Shown here: piece after piece, positions 1 through 6,284 of the stretch | How the letters are laid out: each line of letters opens with the position of its first letter | Position numbering within the stretch: the stretch's first letter is position 1 | Source: PBB1 sp031390425 | GTDB taxonomy: Bacteria > Pseudomonadota > Gammaproteobacteria > Burkholderiales > Burkholderiaceae_C | NCBI GenBank assembly: GCA_031390425.1 | Contig: JANMTL010000293.1 | Span: forward strand, 1-6,806 | Length of the DNA stretch: 6,806 nt | Direction of reading: 5' to 3' | The notes under the pieces: model-generated | What the model saw: only the letters and a program-made list of their open reading frames with translations | The model's database searches: none | Told to the model about the DNA's origin: nothing | Made by a program: the position numbers and the translations under genes

Positions 1-58
1 TCGCCGGGCTCCGGCCACGCTTTCCTCGCTAACGCCCATCCGCTTGTTGTCGCTTCGA

Positions 59-102
59 CTCGACCCGTACGGGTCTTCGCCACGATGACCCGCAGGGTCG
101 AG
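59..102. repeat. Nested GACCC/GGGTC dyads
   Basis: GACCCGTACGGGTC at 62-75 is a perfect 14-bp palindrome. A second dyad, GACCC-gca-GGGTC, lies at 87-99, with centres about 24 bp apart. The outer arms CTCGACCC (59-66) and GGGTCGAG (95-102) are also complementary over 8 bp, so two small hairpins and one enclosing stem are mutually exclusive. TCGACTC (55-61) can further pair with GAGTCGA (116-122). The pairing is direct observation. Its role (operator, RNA structure or part of a dispersed repeat) is not known. Confidence 0.55.
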
Positions 103-243
103 CCGTGTCGATACCGAGTCGACTGAATGTGAGCGAGGTAAGCGCTGAAGGAATTCGGTGGGTGTTCTCGAGCCAGAGCCTTTGAAGTAGGTGTGTAGCC
201 GAAGCGAGCGGCTCAAATGGCTGGTGTTCGGCCCCTCTTCTTT

Positions 244-295
244 GGTGACTTTCTTCTGGGGCGGCAGAAGAAAGTTACCCGCCTGTCGGGGCGGG
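244..295. repeat. Stem-loop pair, probable dispersed intergenic repeat
   Basis: The left arm at 244-258 (GGTGACTTTCTTCTG) and the right arm at 265-279 (CAGAAGAAAGTTACC) are complementary over 15 bp. The only exception is one position (G247/T276) that would be a G-U wobble in RNA; the loop is GGGCGG. A second, smaller stem follows at once, CCCGCC (278-283) with GGCGGG (290-295). No T tract follows, so it does not look like a classic intrinsic terminator. The motif 'GGTGACTTTCTT... AAGAAAGT.ACC' followed by a GC-rich small stem resembles repeats I recall scattered between genes in Burkholderiales and Xanthomonads; that link is inference. Confidence 0.65.
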
Positions 296-341
296 ACCCG
301 ACGCGCTGCATCGCAAGGCAAGCAACGCCAAGAGGTCACTC

Positions 342-1424
342 ATGACCCCAATCAAACACTTGATAGTGGTAGCAGCCGGCACCGGCGGCCATGTCATCCC
401 CGGCCTCGCCGTGGCAAAGGAAATGCAACAACGCGGCTGGACGGTGAGCTGGCTCGGTACCACCACCGGCATGGAAAACAAGCTGGTCCCGCCCACCGGC
501 ATCCCACTCGACACGATCGGGTTCACTGGCCTGCGCGGCAAAGGCGCACTGCACACCCTGACCGGTGGCATCCGCCTGCTCGCAGCGTTCTGGCAATGCC
601 TGCGCATCATCCGCAAGCGCCGCGCGCAAGTCGTCCTCGGCATGGGCGGCTACCTTTGCTTCCCCGCCGGCATGATGGCCTCGCTGCTCGGCAAGCCGCT
701 GATGCTCATCAACGCCGACGCCGCACTGCTGATGAGCAATCGCGCGCTGCTGCCGGTGGCCGATCGCGTCGCCTTCGGCTTCGACGGGCTGTGCGCGCAG
801 CGCACCAAGCACAGTGTCGTCACCGGCAACCCGGTGCGCGCCGAGATCGAAGCGGTGCCCTCGCCAGCCGTGCGATTCGAAGGCCGCAGTGGCCCGCTGC
901 GCCTGCTGATCGTCGGCGGCAGCCTCGGCGCACAGGTGCTCAACCGCTGTCTGCCGCAGGCGCTTGCGTTGATGCCCGATACGCAACGGCCCCAGGTCAC
1001 GCACCAGACCGGCGCCGCGCATGCGGCTGCGGTGCAATCCGATTACGACGAATCGACCGTGCAAGCCGAAGTGCTGCCGTTCATCGACGACATGGCGCAG
1101 CGTCTGGCCGATTGCGACGTGATCGTCTGCCGCGCCGGTGCGATCACCGTCAGCGAGTTGTGCGCCGCCGGGGTCGCCAGCGTGCTGGTGCCGCTGGTCG
1201 TCGGCACCACCTCGCACCAGCGCGACAACGCGCAGTGGCTGGCCTCGCACGGCGCGGCCGTGCAGTTGCCGCAGAGCGAGCTGACGCCGCGCCACCTCGC
1301 CGATGTGCTGGCCGGGCTGACGCGCGATTCGCTGCTGGCAATGGCAACGAAAGCGCGCGCGTTGGCCCGGCCGAAAGCCGCTGCGCGCGCGGCGGATGAA
1401 CTCGAGGGGTTGATTGCCGCATGA
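342..1424 (+). CDS. murG: UDP-N-acetylglucosamine--lipid I transferase MurG
   Basis: MurG transfers GlcNAc from UDP-GlcNAc to lipid I on the inner face of the cytoplasmic membrane, giving lipid II. The 360-residue product is full length for the family and has both GT-B Rossmann halves. The N-terminal half has the glycine loop AAGTGGHVIPG (11-21, with the conserved His at 17), GLRGKG (63-68) and LGMGGY (99-104). The C-terminal half has VGGSLGAQVLN (191-201), FIDDMA (247-252) and CRAGAITVSE (263-272), the donor-binding region. Residues 69-95 form a hydrophobic and basic patch (ending RKRR) suited to membrane contact. The ATG at 342 is preceded by AAGAGG at 330-335. Two loops differ from E. coli: AAGTGGH for GGTGGH, and INAD (123-126) where E. 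coli has HEQN; I recall both as usual in this bacterial group. The stop overlaps the next ATG at 1421. Confidence 0.97.
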   Translation: MTPIKHLIVVAAGTGGHVIPGLAVAKEMQQRGWTVSWLGTTTGMENKLVPPTGIPLDTIGFTGLRGKGALHTLTGGIRLLAAFWQCLRIIRKRRAQVVLGMGGYLCFPAGMMASLLGKPLMLINADAALLMSNRALLPVADRVAFGFDGLCAQRTKHSVVTGNPVRAEIEAVPSPAVRFEGRSGPLRLLIVGGSLGAQVLNRCLPQALALMPDTQRPQVTHQTGAAHAAAVQSDYDESTVQAEVLPFIDDMAQRLADCDVIVCRAGAITVSELCAAGVASVLVPLVVGTTSHQRDNAQWLASHGAAVQLPQSELTPRHLADVLAGLTRDSLLAMATKARALARPKAAARAADELEGLIAA

Positions 1425-1507
1425 AGCACGCCGTCAAGCACATTCACTTCGTCGAAGGGCCACGAGTGCCAACGAAGAACCGCGAGTGGTGGAGGGCCGT
1501 CGCATGA
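1421..1507 (+). CDS. 28-residue mini-ORF repeating the murC N-terminus
   Basis: This short frame begins with an ATG overlapping the murG stop (ATGA, 1421-1424) and ends with a TGA overlapping the murC ATG (ATGA, 1504-1507). Its first 11 residues, MKHAVKHIHFV, equal those of MurC; the remaining 17 (EGPRVPTKNREWWRAVA) match nothing I recognise. GAGGGG at 1404-1409, inside murG, lies 11 nt before its ATG. This is where murC would normally start, so the simplest reading is a truncated relic of the ancestral murC start. It could still be translated and could couple murG to murC translation. Expression is unproven, and 28 codons is too short for a coding signal to decide. Confidence 0.35.
   Translation: MKHAVKHIHFVEGPRVPTKNREWWRAVA
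1491..1496 (+). promoter_or_regulatory. Ribosome binding site for murC
   Basis: GGAGGG lies 7 nt before the ATG at 1504, a strong Shine-Dalgarno match at normal spacing. It favours 1504 over the in-frame TTG at 1414, which would add 30 residues unlike any MurC, and over the out-of-frame ATG at 1421. Confidence 0.75.
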
Positions 1508-2955
1508 AGCATGCGGTGAAGCACATCCACTTCGTTGGCGTGGGCGGCGCAGGCATGAGCGGCATTGCCGAGATCCTGCACAACCTGGGCTATGTCGTGT
1601 CGGGTTCGGACCAGAGCGACAGCGCCACGTCGCGCCGACTCGCGTCGCTCGGCATCCGCGTGTCGGTGGGCCACGATGCGTCGAACATCGATGGCGCCGA
1701 AGCCGTGGTCACGTCGACCGCGGTGAAGGCCGACAACCCCGAGGTGATCGCCGCGCGCGCCAAGCGCGTGCCGGTGGTGCCACGCGCGGTGATGCTGGCC
1801 GAGCTGATGCGCCTGAAAAAGGGCATCGCGATCGCCGGCACCCACGGCAAGACCACCACCACCAGCCTGGTCACCAGCGTGCTCGCCGAGGCCGGGCTCG
1901 ATCCGACCTTCGTGATCGGCGGCCGGCTCAACGCGGCCGGTGCGAATTCACGCCTCGGCTCTGGCGACCACATCGTGGTCGAGGCCGACGAGTCCGATGC
2001 ATCGTTCTTGAACCTGCTGCCGGTGATGGCGGTGGTCACCAACATCGACGCCGACCACATGGACACCTACGGCCACGACATCGCGCGGCTGGAACAGGCC
2101 TTCGTCGACTTCGTGCACCGCATGCCGTTCTACGGCGCGGCCGTCGTCTGCTGCGACGACCCGGGGGTGCGCTCGGTGATGCCGAAGCTGTCACGGCCGG
2201 TGGTCACCTACGGCTTCGGCGTCGACGCGATGGTGCGTGCGGTGGACGTGCAGGCACGCGCGGGTCGCATGCACTTCACGGTGCAGCGGCGCAACGGCGT
2301 TGCGATGTCCGACCTCGACGTGACGCTGAACCTGCCGGGCGACCACAACGTGCTGAACGCGCTGGCTGCGATCGCGGTCGCGACCGAGCTCGAACTGCCC
2401 GACGCCGCGATGGTGCAGGGCCTGGCCGAGTTCCGGGGCGTCGATCGGCGCTTCCAGCGCTACGGAGAAGTCGCCGTGAATGTGCTGGACGAAACCGCCG
2501 GTTGCTTCACGCTGATCGACGACTACGGCCACCACCCGGTCGAGATGGCCGCCACGCTGGCCGCCGCGCGCGGAGCGTTTCCGGGGCGCCGGCTGGTGCT
2601 CGCCTTCCAGCCGCACCGCTACACCCGCACCCGCGACTGCTTCGAGGATTTCGTCAAGGTGATCGGCCGTGCCGATGCGGTGTTGCTGGCCGAGGTGTAT
2701 GCGGCCGGCGAAGCGCCGATCGTGGCGGCCGACGGGCGTGCACTGGCGCGTGCGTTGCGAGTCGCGGGCAAGGTCGATCCGATGTTCATCGACGACATCG
2801 CCGCGCTGCCGCAGGCCATCGTGGATCACACGCGAGCCGGGGATGTGGTCGTCTCGATGGGCGCGGGCTCGATCGGCAGCGTGCCGGGGTTGGTGCTGGA
2901 GCTGAAGCGTCGCACTGAACCGGGCACGGCGGCCACGACGGAAGTGAGCCGATGA
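1504..2955 (+). CDS. murC: UDP-N-acetylmuramate--L-alanine ligase MurC
   Basis: MurC is the cytoplasmic ATP-dependent ligase that joins L-alanine to UDP-MurNAc, the first step of stem-peptide assembly. From the ATG at 1504 the product has 483 residues, close to the usual length. The N-terminal UDP-binding domain carries VGVGGAGMSGIAE (11-23). The central ATPase domain has the P-loop AGTHGKTTTTS (111-121) and EADESDASF (160-168), then NIDADHMDTYG (180-190) and GDHNVLNALAA (279-289). The C-terminal domain has DDYGHHPVE (339-347), QPHRYTRT (369-376) and YAAGEAPI (399-406). All expected Mur ligase motifs are present, so the enzyme should be active. The start is duplicated upstream at 1421. The stop overlaps the ddl ATG, implying coupled translation. 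Confidence 0.97.
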   Translation: MKHAVKHIHFVGVGGAGMSGIAEILHNLGYVVSGSDQSDSATSRRLASLGIRVSVGHDASNIDGAEAVVTSTAVKADNPEVIAARAKRVPVVPRAVMLAELMRLKKGIAIAGTHGKTTTTSLVTSVLAEAGLDPTFVIGGRLNAAGANSRLGSGDHIVVEADESDASFLNLLPVMAVVTNIDADHMDTYGHDIARLEQAFVDFVHRMPFYGAAVVCCDDPGVRSVMPKLSRPVVTYGFGVDAMVRAVDVQARAGRMHFTVQRRNGVAMSDLDVTLNLPGDHNVLNALAAIAVATELELPDAAMVQGLAEFRGVDRRFQRYGEVAVNVLDETAGCFTLIDDYGHHPVEMAATLAAARGAFPGRRLVLAFQPHRYTRTRDCFEDFVKVIGRADAVLLAEVYAAGEAPIVAADGRALARALRVAGKVDPMFIDDIAALPQAIVDHTRAGDVVVSMGAGSIGSVPGLVLELKRRTEPGTAATTEVSR

Positions 2956-3980
2956 GCGTCGATTCCAACGCCCTCGGTCCAGTCGCGGTCTCCGACCTCG
3001 GCAAGGTCGCCGTACTGATGGGCGGCACCTCGGCCGAGCGCGCCATCTCGCTGATGTCGGGCGGCGGCGTGCTGGCCGCGCTGCAATCGTTGGGCGTCGA
3101 CGCGCAGGCCTTCGATCCGGCCGAGCGCGATCTGTCGGAGTTGAAGCGGCTCGGCATCGACCGCTGCTTCATCGCGCTGCACGGCCGCCACGGCGAAGAC
3201 GGCACGGTGCAGGGCGCGCTCGAACTGCTGGGCATCCCGTACACCGGCTCCGGCGTGATGGCGTCGGCGGTGGCGATGGACAAGGTGATGACCAAGCGCA
3301 TCTGGCTCGCCGACGGTCTGCCGACGCCGCGCCATGTGTGGCTGGTGCCCGGCGAAAAAAGCGGCGAGCACAGCGCCGACCAGGTGCGCGCGGTGCCCGG
3401 GCAACTCGGCCTGCCGCTGATCGTCAAGCCGCCGCGCGAAGGCTCGTCGATCGGCGTCACCAAGGTGACCGACGCTGGCGACGTCGATCGGCAGATGCAG
3501 GACGCGGTGGCACTCGCCGCGCGTTACGACGCCGACGTGTTGTGCGAGGAGTTCATCACTGGCGAGGAAGTCACCTGCCCGGTGCTGGGGGAAGGCGCCG
3601 ATGCGCACGCGCTGCCGGTGATCCGCATCTGCGCGCCCGAAGGCGCCTACGACTATCAGAACAAGTACTTCACCGATGTCGTCCAGTACCAGTGCCCGAG
3701 CGGGCTGCCCGAGGCCGAAGAGCGCGAGATCCAGCGCCTGGCCGTCGCGTCGTACCGCGCACTCGGCTGCCGCGGCTGGGGCCGCGCCGACCTGATGATC
3801 CGCGCGTCCGACCGCAAGCCGTTCCTGCTGGAGATGAACACCTCGCCTGGCATGACGACGCACTCGTTGGTGCCGATGTCGGCGCGCGCCATCGGTCTCG
3901 GCTACGACCGCCTCTGCTGGTTGATTGCCGCCCAGGCGCGCCTCGACGCGCAGCCGGCTGTTGCTGTTTCTGCGCCCTGA
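2952..3980 (+). CDS. ddl: D-alanine--D-alanine ligase (DdlB type)
   Basis: Ddl uses ATP to condense two D-alanines; the dipeptide is then added to UDP-MurNAc-tripeptide by MurF. The 342-residue protein has the ATP-grasp layout. Residues E29, S165 and Y239 match the E. coli DdlB triad E15/S150/Y216. K159 and K238 match K144 and K215. R278, D280, E294, N296 and S305 match the substrate- and metal-binding R255, D257, E270, N272 and S281. The context motifs are GGTSAER (24-30), ALHGRHGEDG (75-84), PYTGSGVMAS (96-105), REGSSIG (162-168) and NTSPGMTTHSLVP (296-308). Tyrosine in the Y239 loop indicates a D-Ala ligase rather than a D-Ala-D-lactate ligase. It has about 15 extra N-terminal residues and a short Ala/Pro-rich tail. 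A31 stands where many family members have Glu (SAERE). The ATG overlaps the murC stop. Confidence 0.96.
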   Translation: MSVDSNALGPVAVSDLGKVAVLMGGTSAERAISLMSGGGVLAALQSLGVDAQAFDPAERDLSELKRLGIDRCFIALHGRHGEDGTVQGALELLGIPYTGSGVMASAVAMDKVMTKRIWLADGLPTPRHVWLVPGEKSGEHSADQVRAVPGQLGLPLIVKPPREGSSIGVTKVTDAGDVDRQMQDAVALAARYDADVLCEEFITGEEVTCPVLGEGADAHALPVIRICAPEGAYDYQNKYFTDVVQYQCPSGLPEAEEREIQRLAVASYRALGCRGWGRADLMIRASDRKPFLLEMNTSPGMTTHSLVPMSARAIGLGYDRLCWLIAAQARLDAQPAVAVSAP

Positions 3981-3996
3981 CGCCATCCGGATCACC

Positions 3997-4833
3997 ATGG
4001 CCACCACCCCCTTCGTCCGATCGCTCGCTGCCGCGCGCGCCTCTGCACTGCCGCAGGCGGTGCCGAGCGATGTGCGGTGGATGCGCTTCACGGCGAATGG
4101 CTTGTTGGTGCTGGGGGTGATTCTGATCGGAGCAACTGCGCTGCAACTGCTGACCCGCCAGCCGGTGTTTGCGCTGCGCTCGATCCGTATCGACGGCGAC
4201 CTGAGCCGCAACAGCGTCGCGACGATCCGCGTCAACGCGGTGCCCAAGCTGCGCGGCAACTTCTTCACCACCGATCTGCGGGCCGACCAGCGCGCCTTCG
4301 AGTCGGTGCCGTGGGTGCGCCGTGCGGTGGTGCAGCGGGTGTGGCCGAACCGGCTCGACGTGCGGCTCGAAGAGCACCGCCCGGCGGCGCTGTGGCGTGG
4401 CGGTGGCGCGACCGACCAGCTCGTCAACACCCTGGGTGAGGTGTTCGAAGCCAGCGTCGGCGATGTCGAGGAAGACGGCTTGCCCGGCCTCGAAGGGCCG
4501 GACGGCAGCTCGGTCGCGATGCTGGCGATGTTGGCGCGATTGCAGTCGGTGTTCGGGCGGCTCGACCGCCACGTCGATCTGCTGCGGCTGTCGGGACGCG
4601 GCTCGTGGCGGGCCGAGCTGGACAGCGGCGCCAAGGTCGAGCTCGGCCGCGGCAGCGACGACGAGGTGGTGGCGCGTGCCGCGCGCTTTGTCGGCACGCT
4701 GGCGCAACTGACAGAGCAATTTCAGGCGCCGCTGGTCTATGCCGACCTGCGGCACCGCGACGGTTACGCCCTGCGCCTGCGGGGCATCACGACAGCGCTG
4801 CCCCCTGGCCAAGGCGCGGGCACCCAGCAATGA
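3997..4833 (+). CDS. ftsQ: Cell division protein FtsQ
   Basis: FtsQ is a bitopic inner-membrane protein that links the cytoplasmic Z-ring proteins to the periplasmic divisome through FtsB and FtsL. The 278-residue product has a short cytoplasmic tail (1-32), one membrane segment at about 34-53, then a POTRA domain (about 58-127, FALRSIRIDGDLSRN to RLDVRLEEH) containing the conserved VPWVRRAVVQRVWPN. The FtsQ domain follows, ending near VYADLRHRDGYALRL (247-261). FtsQ diverges quickly, so the call rests on this topology, the POTRA motif and its place between ddl and ftsA. The ATG at 3997 gives a normal-length tail; earlier in-frame starts would overlap ddl. The ribosome binding site is weak (CGGA near 3988-3991), so expression may depend on ribosomes leaving ddl 16 nt upstream. 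Confidence 0.93.
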   Translation: MATTPFVRSLAAARASALPQAVPSDVRWMRFTANGLLVLGVILIGATALQLLTRQPVFALRSIRIDGDLSRNSVATIRVNAVPKLRGNFFTTDLRADQRAFESVPWVRRAVVQRVWPNRLDVRLEEHRPAALWRGGGATDQLVNTLGEVFEASVGDVEEDGLPGLEGPDGSSVAMLAMLARLQSVFGRLDRHVDLLRLSGRGSWRAELDSGAKVELGRGSDDEVVARAARFVGTLAQLTEQFQAPLVYADLRHRDGYALRLRGITTALPPGQGAGTQQ

Positions 4834-4846
4834 GCGAGAGGAACGG

Positions 4847-6076
4847 ATGGCCAAGGAACTGAAAGATCTGGTGGTGGGACTCGACATCGGCACCGCGAAG
4901 GTGATGGTGGTGGTGGCCGAGTTGCTGCCCGGCGGCGAGCTGCGCGTGGCCGGGCTCGGCAGTGCGCCGACGCATGGCCTCAAACGCGGCGTGGTCGTCA
5001 ACATCGACGCCACCGTGCAGAGCATTCAGCAGGCCTTGAAAGAGGCCGAGATGATGGCCGACTGCAAGATCACGCACGTCTACACCGGCATCACCGGCAG
5101 CCACATCCGTGGGCAAAACAGCACCGGCATGGTGATCGTGCGCGACAAGGAAGTGACCCCGATCGACGTGGCGCGGGTGGTCGAGACCGCCAAGGCGATC
5201 AACATCCCGAACGACCAGCGCCTGTTGCTGGTCGAACCGCAAGAATTCGTCATCGACGGCCACGAGGTCAAAGAGCCGATCGGCATGAGCGGCGGCCGGC
5301 TCGAAGTCAAGGTGCACATCGTAACCGGGGCGCAGAGCGCGGCCGAGAACATCATCAAGTGCGTGCGCCGCTGCGGGCTCGAAGTCGACATGCTGGTGCT
5401 CAACCCGAGCGCCAGCAGCCACGCGGTGCTGACCGACGACGAGAAAGATTTGGGTGTGGCGCTGGTCGACATCGGCGCGGGCACCACCGACGTGGCGATC
5501 TTCACCGACGGCGCGATCCGCCACACGGCCGTCATTCCGATTGCCGGCGACCTGATCACCAGCGACATCGCGATGGCGCTGCGCACGCCGACCAAGGACG
5601 CCGAGGAAATCAAGATCGAGTACGGCGTCGCCAAGCAACTGCTGGCCGACCCGAGCGACCAGCTCGAAGTGCCCGGCCTCGGCGATCGCCCGCCGCGCAT
5701 GCTGAGCCGCCAGGCGCTGGCCGGCGTGATCGAGCCGCGCATCGAGGAGATCTATTCGCTGGTGCACCAGGTCATCCGCGAGTCGGGCTACGAAGAACTG
5801 CTGTCGTCGGGCATCGTGATCTGCGGTGGCGCGGCGGTGATGCCGGGCATGGTCGAGCTCGGCGAAGACATTTTCCTGAAGCCGGTGCGCAAGGGCACAC
5901 CGACCTACCGCGGCGCCTTGCAGGACATGGTCGCGAACACCCGTTCGGCCACGGTGATGGGCCTGCTCGAAGAAGGCCGCACGGCGCGCTCGCGCGGGCT
6001 GCGCGCGGCGCAGCAGGCCGGCTCGGTCAAGACCGTGCTGGGACGGGCGCGCGACTGGTTCCTTGGCAACTTCTGA
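4847..6076 (+). CDS. ftsA: Cell division protein FtsA
   Basis: FtsA is the actin-like ATPase that tethers FtsZ filaments to the membrane and recruits later division proteins. The 409-residue product has the actin-fold nucleotide motifs: phosphate 1 GLDIGTAKV (11-19), phosphate 2 LVDIGAGTTDVAIF (206-219) and the adenosine loop GIVICGGAAVMPGM (322-335). The FtsA-specific 1C domain occupies roughly 84-165. PIAGDLITSDIAMAL (231-245) and VIEPRIEEI (294-302) are typical of the family. The end, VKTVLGRARDWFLGNF (394-409), is an amphipathic helix that fits the membrane-targeting sequence. GAGAGGA at 4836-4842 precedes the ATG closely (4 nt), which fixes this start; the longer upstream frame reads into ftsQ. 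ftsQ ends 13 nt earlier. Confidence 0.97.
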   Translation: MAKELKDLVVGLDIGTAKVMVVVAELLPGGELRVAGLGSAPTHGLKRGVVVNIDATVQSIQQALKEAEMMADCKITHVYTGITGSHIRGQNSTGMVIVRDKEVTPIDVARVVETAKAINIPNDQRLLLVEPQEFVIDGHEVKEPIGMSGGRLEVKVHIVTGAQSAAENIIKCVRRCGLEVDMLVLNPSASSHAVLTDDEKDLGVALVDIGAGTTDVAIFTDGAIRHTAVIPIAGDLITSDIAMALRTPTKDAEEIKIEYGVAKQLLADPSDQLEVPGLGDRPPRMLSRQALAGVIEPRIEEIYSLVHQVIRESGYEELLSSGIVICGGAAVMPGMVELGEDIFLKPVRKGTPTYRGALQDMVANTRSATVMGLLEEGRTARSRGLRAAQQAGSVKTVLGRARDWFLGNF

Positions 6077-6113
6077 GCGGACGTCATGCACACGAGCCCC
6101 CATGCGCTGATCA

Positions 6114-6162
6114 GCTCCCTCCCCCGCTGGGGGAGGGAGCAACGCGCACCCCCCTTTTTTTT
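6114..6162 (+). terminator. GC-rich hairpin and T8 tract between ftsA and ftsZ
   Basis: GCTCCCTCCCCC (6114-6125) and GGGGGAGGGAGC (6129-6140) form a perfect 12-bp stem with a 3-nt loop, starting 38 nt after the ftsA stop. A run of eight T's lies at 6155-6162, but 14 nt beyond the stem, so this is not the standard terminator geometry. A second pairing, GGGGG (6129-6133) with CCCCC (6150-6154), would sit directly against the T tract and excludes the first stem. It may be a partial or conditional terminator, or simply a REP-like dispersed palindrome; similar CTCCCTCCCCC repeats are common between genes in this group, as I recall. Confidence 0.5.
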
Positions 6163-6284
6163 CGACCCCGAAGACTGCGGACACCGGCCCAACCCCGGCC
6201 TATCGCAGCAGACGACGACCTTGCTAGACAACATCGCAAAACCTGATCCTCAACGGCAACTGCACACAAGCACTGGAGCACCCC
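6163..6284 (+). promoter_or_regulatory. ftsZ leader with ribosome binding site
   Basis: These 122 nt hold no gene. GGAG at 6275-6278 lies 6 nt before the ftsZ ATG and is its ribosome binding site. TAGACA at 6225-6230 matches a sigma-70 -35 box at 5 of 6 bases, but no acceptable -10 follows at 15-18 nt, so I do not call a promoter. A promoter for ftsZ could lie here or inside ftsA. Confidence 0.5.

Larger units (their letters stand above)
1..341. other. Non-coding, repeat-rich region upstream of murG
   Basis: No protein of a known family is visible here in any frame. The + strand frames give short arginine- and proline-rich translations with no resemblance to the C-terminus of FtsW, the usual gene before murG. 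The stretch is dense in inverted repeats (59-102, 197-213, 244-279, 278-295), typical of dispersed intergenic repeats in Burkholderiales genomes; that comparison is from memory. I find no convincing -35/-10 pair. The last bases (AAGAGG at 330-335) are the murG ribosome binding site, 6 nt before the ATG. The left end is cut by the window, so the upstream gene and the full extent of this region are unknown. Confidence 0.7.
1421..1536 (+). repeat. Direct repeat of the murC 5' end (two 33-bp copies)
   Basis: Copy 1 is at 1421-1453 and copy 2 at 1504-1536, offset by 83 bp. They match at 28 of 33 bases. The five differences fall at the third bases of codons 3, 4, 5, 8 and 11, and all are silent. 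Similarity extends about 5 bases upstream (GCCGC against GTCGC) and stops one base after codon 11. The 50-bp spacer at 1454-1503 does not resemble a murG tail, but it supplies the ribosome binding site used by copy 2. Because 83 is not a multiple of three, copy 1 is out of frame with murC. Confidence 0.9.

Noticed and set aside
190..235. tRNA-like fragment with GGTGTTCGGCCCC
   Set aside because: No acceptor, D or anticodon arms can be assembled around it; the small AGCCG/CGGCT stem at 197-213 is isolated.
191..1399. 402-codon + strand frame over murG
   Set aside because: Arginine-rich out-of-frame shadow of murG, whose own frame carries all family motifs.
1414..1503. In-frame TTG at 1414 as murC start
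   Set aside because: It would add 30 residues before MKHAVKHIHF that do not resemble MurC, it overlaps murG, and the ATG at 1504 has a strong ribosome binding site.
3925..3996. Earlier in-frame start for ftsQ inside ddl
   Set aside because: The extra 24 residues come from the ddl C-terminal coding region; the ATG at 3997 gives a normal FtsQ tail length.
2826..4697. Very long antisense open frame (623 codons) opposite ddl and ftsQ
   Set aside because: It is a product of high GC and codon bias on the sense strand. Its translation is low-complexity Arg/Ser/Ala-rich with no recognisable domain, and the sense genes are certain.
4787..6184. 465-codon antisense frame opposite ftsA
   Set aside because: His/Ala/Asp/Arg-rich translation that mirrors ftsA codon usage; no family motif.
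6221..6252. Sigma-70 promoter for ftsZ (TTGCTA or TAGACA as -35)
   Set aside because: No hexamer at 15-18 nt downstream resembles TATAAT (TGATCC and CCTCAA are poor).
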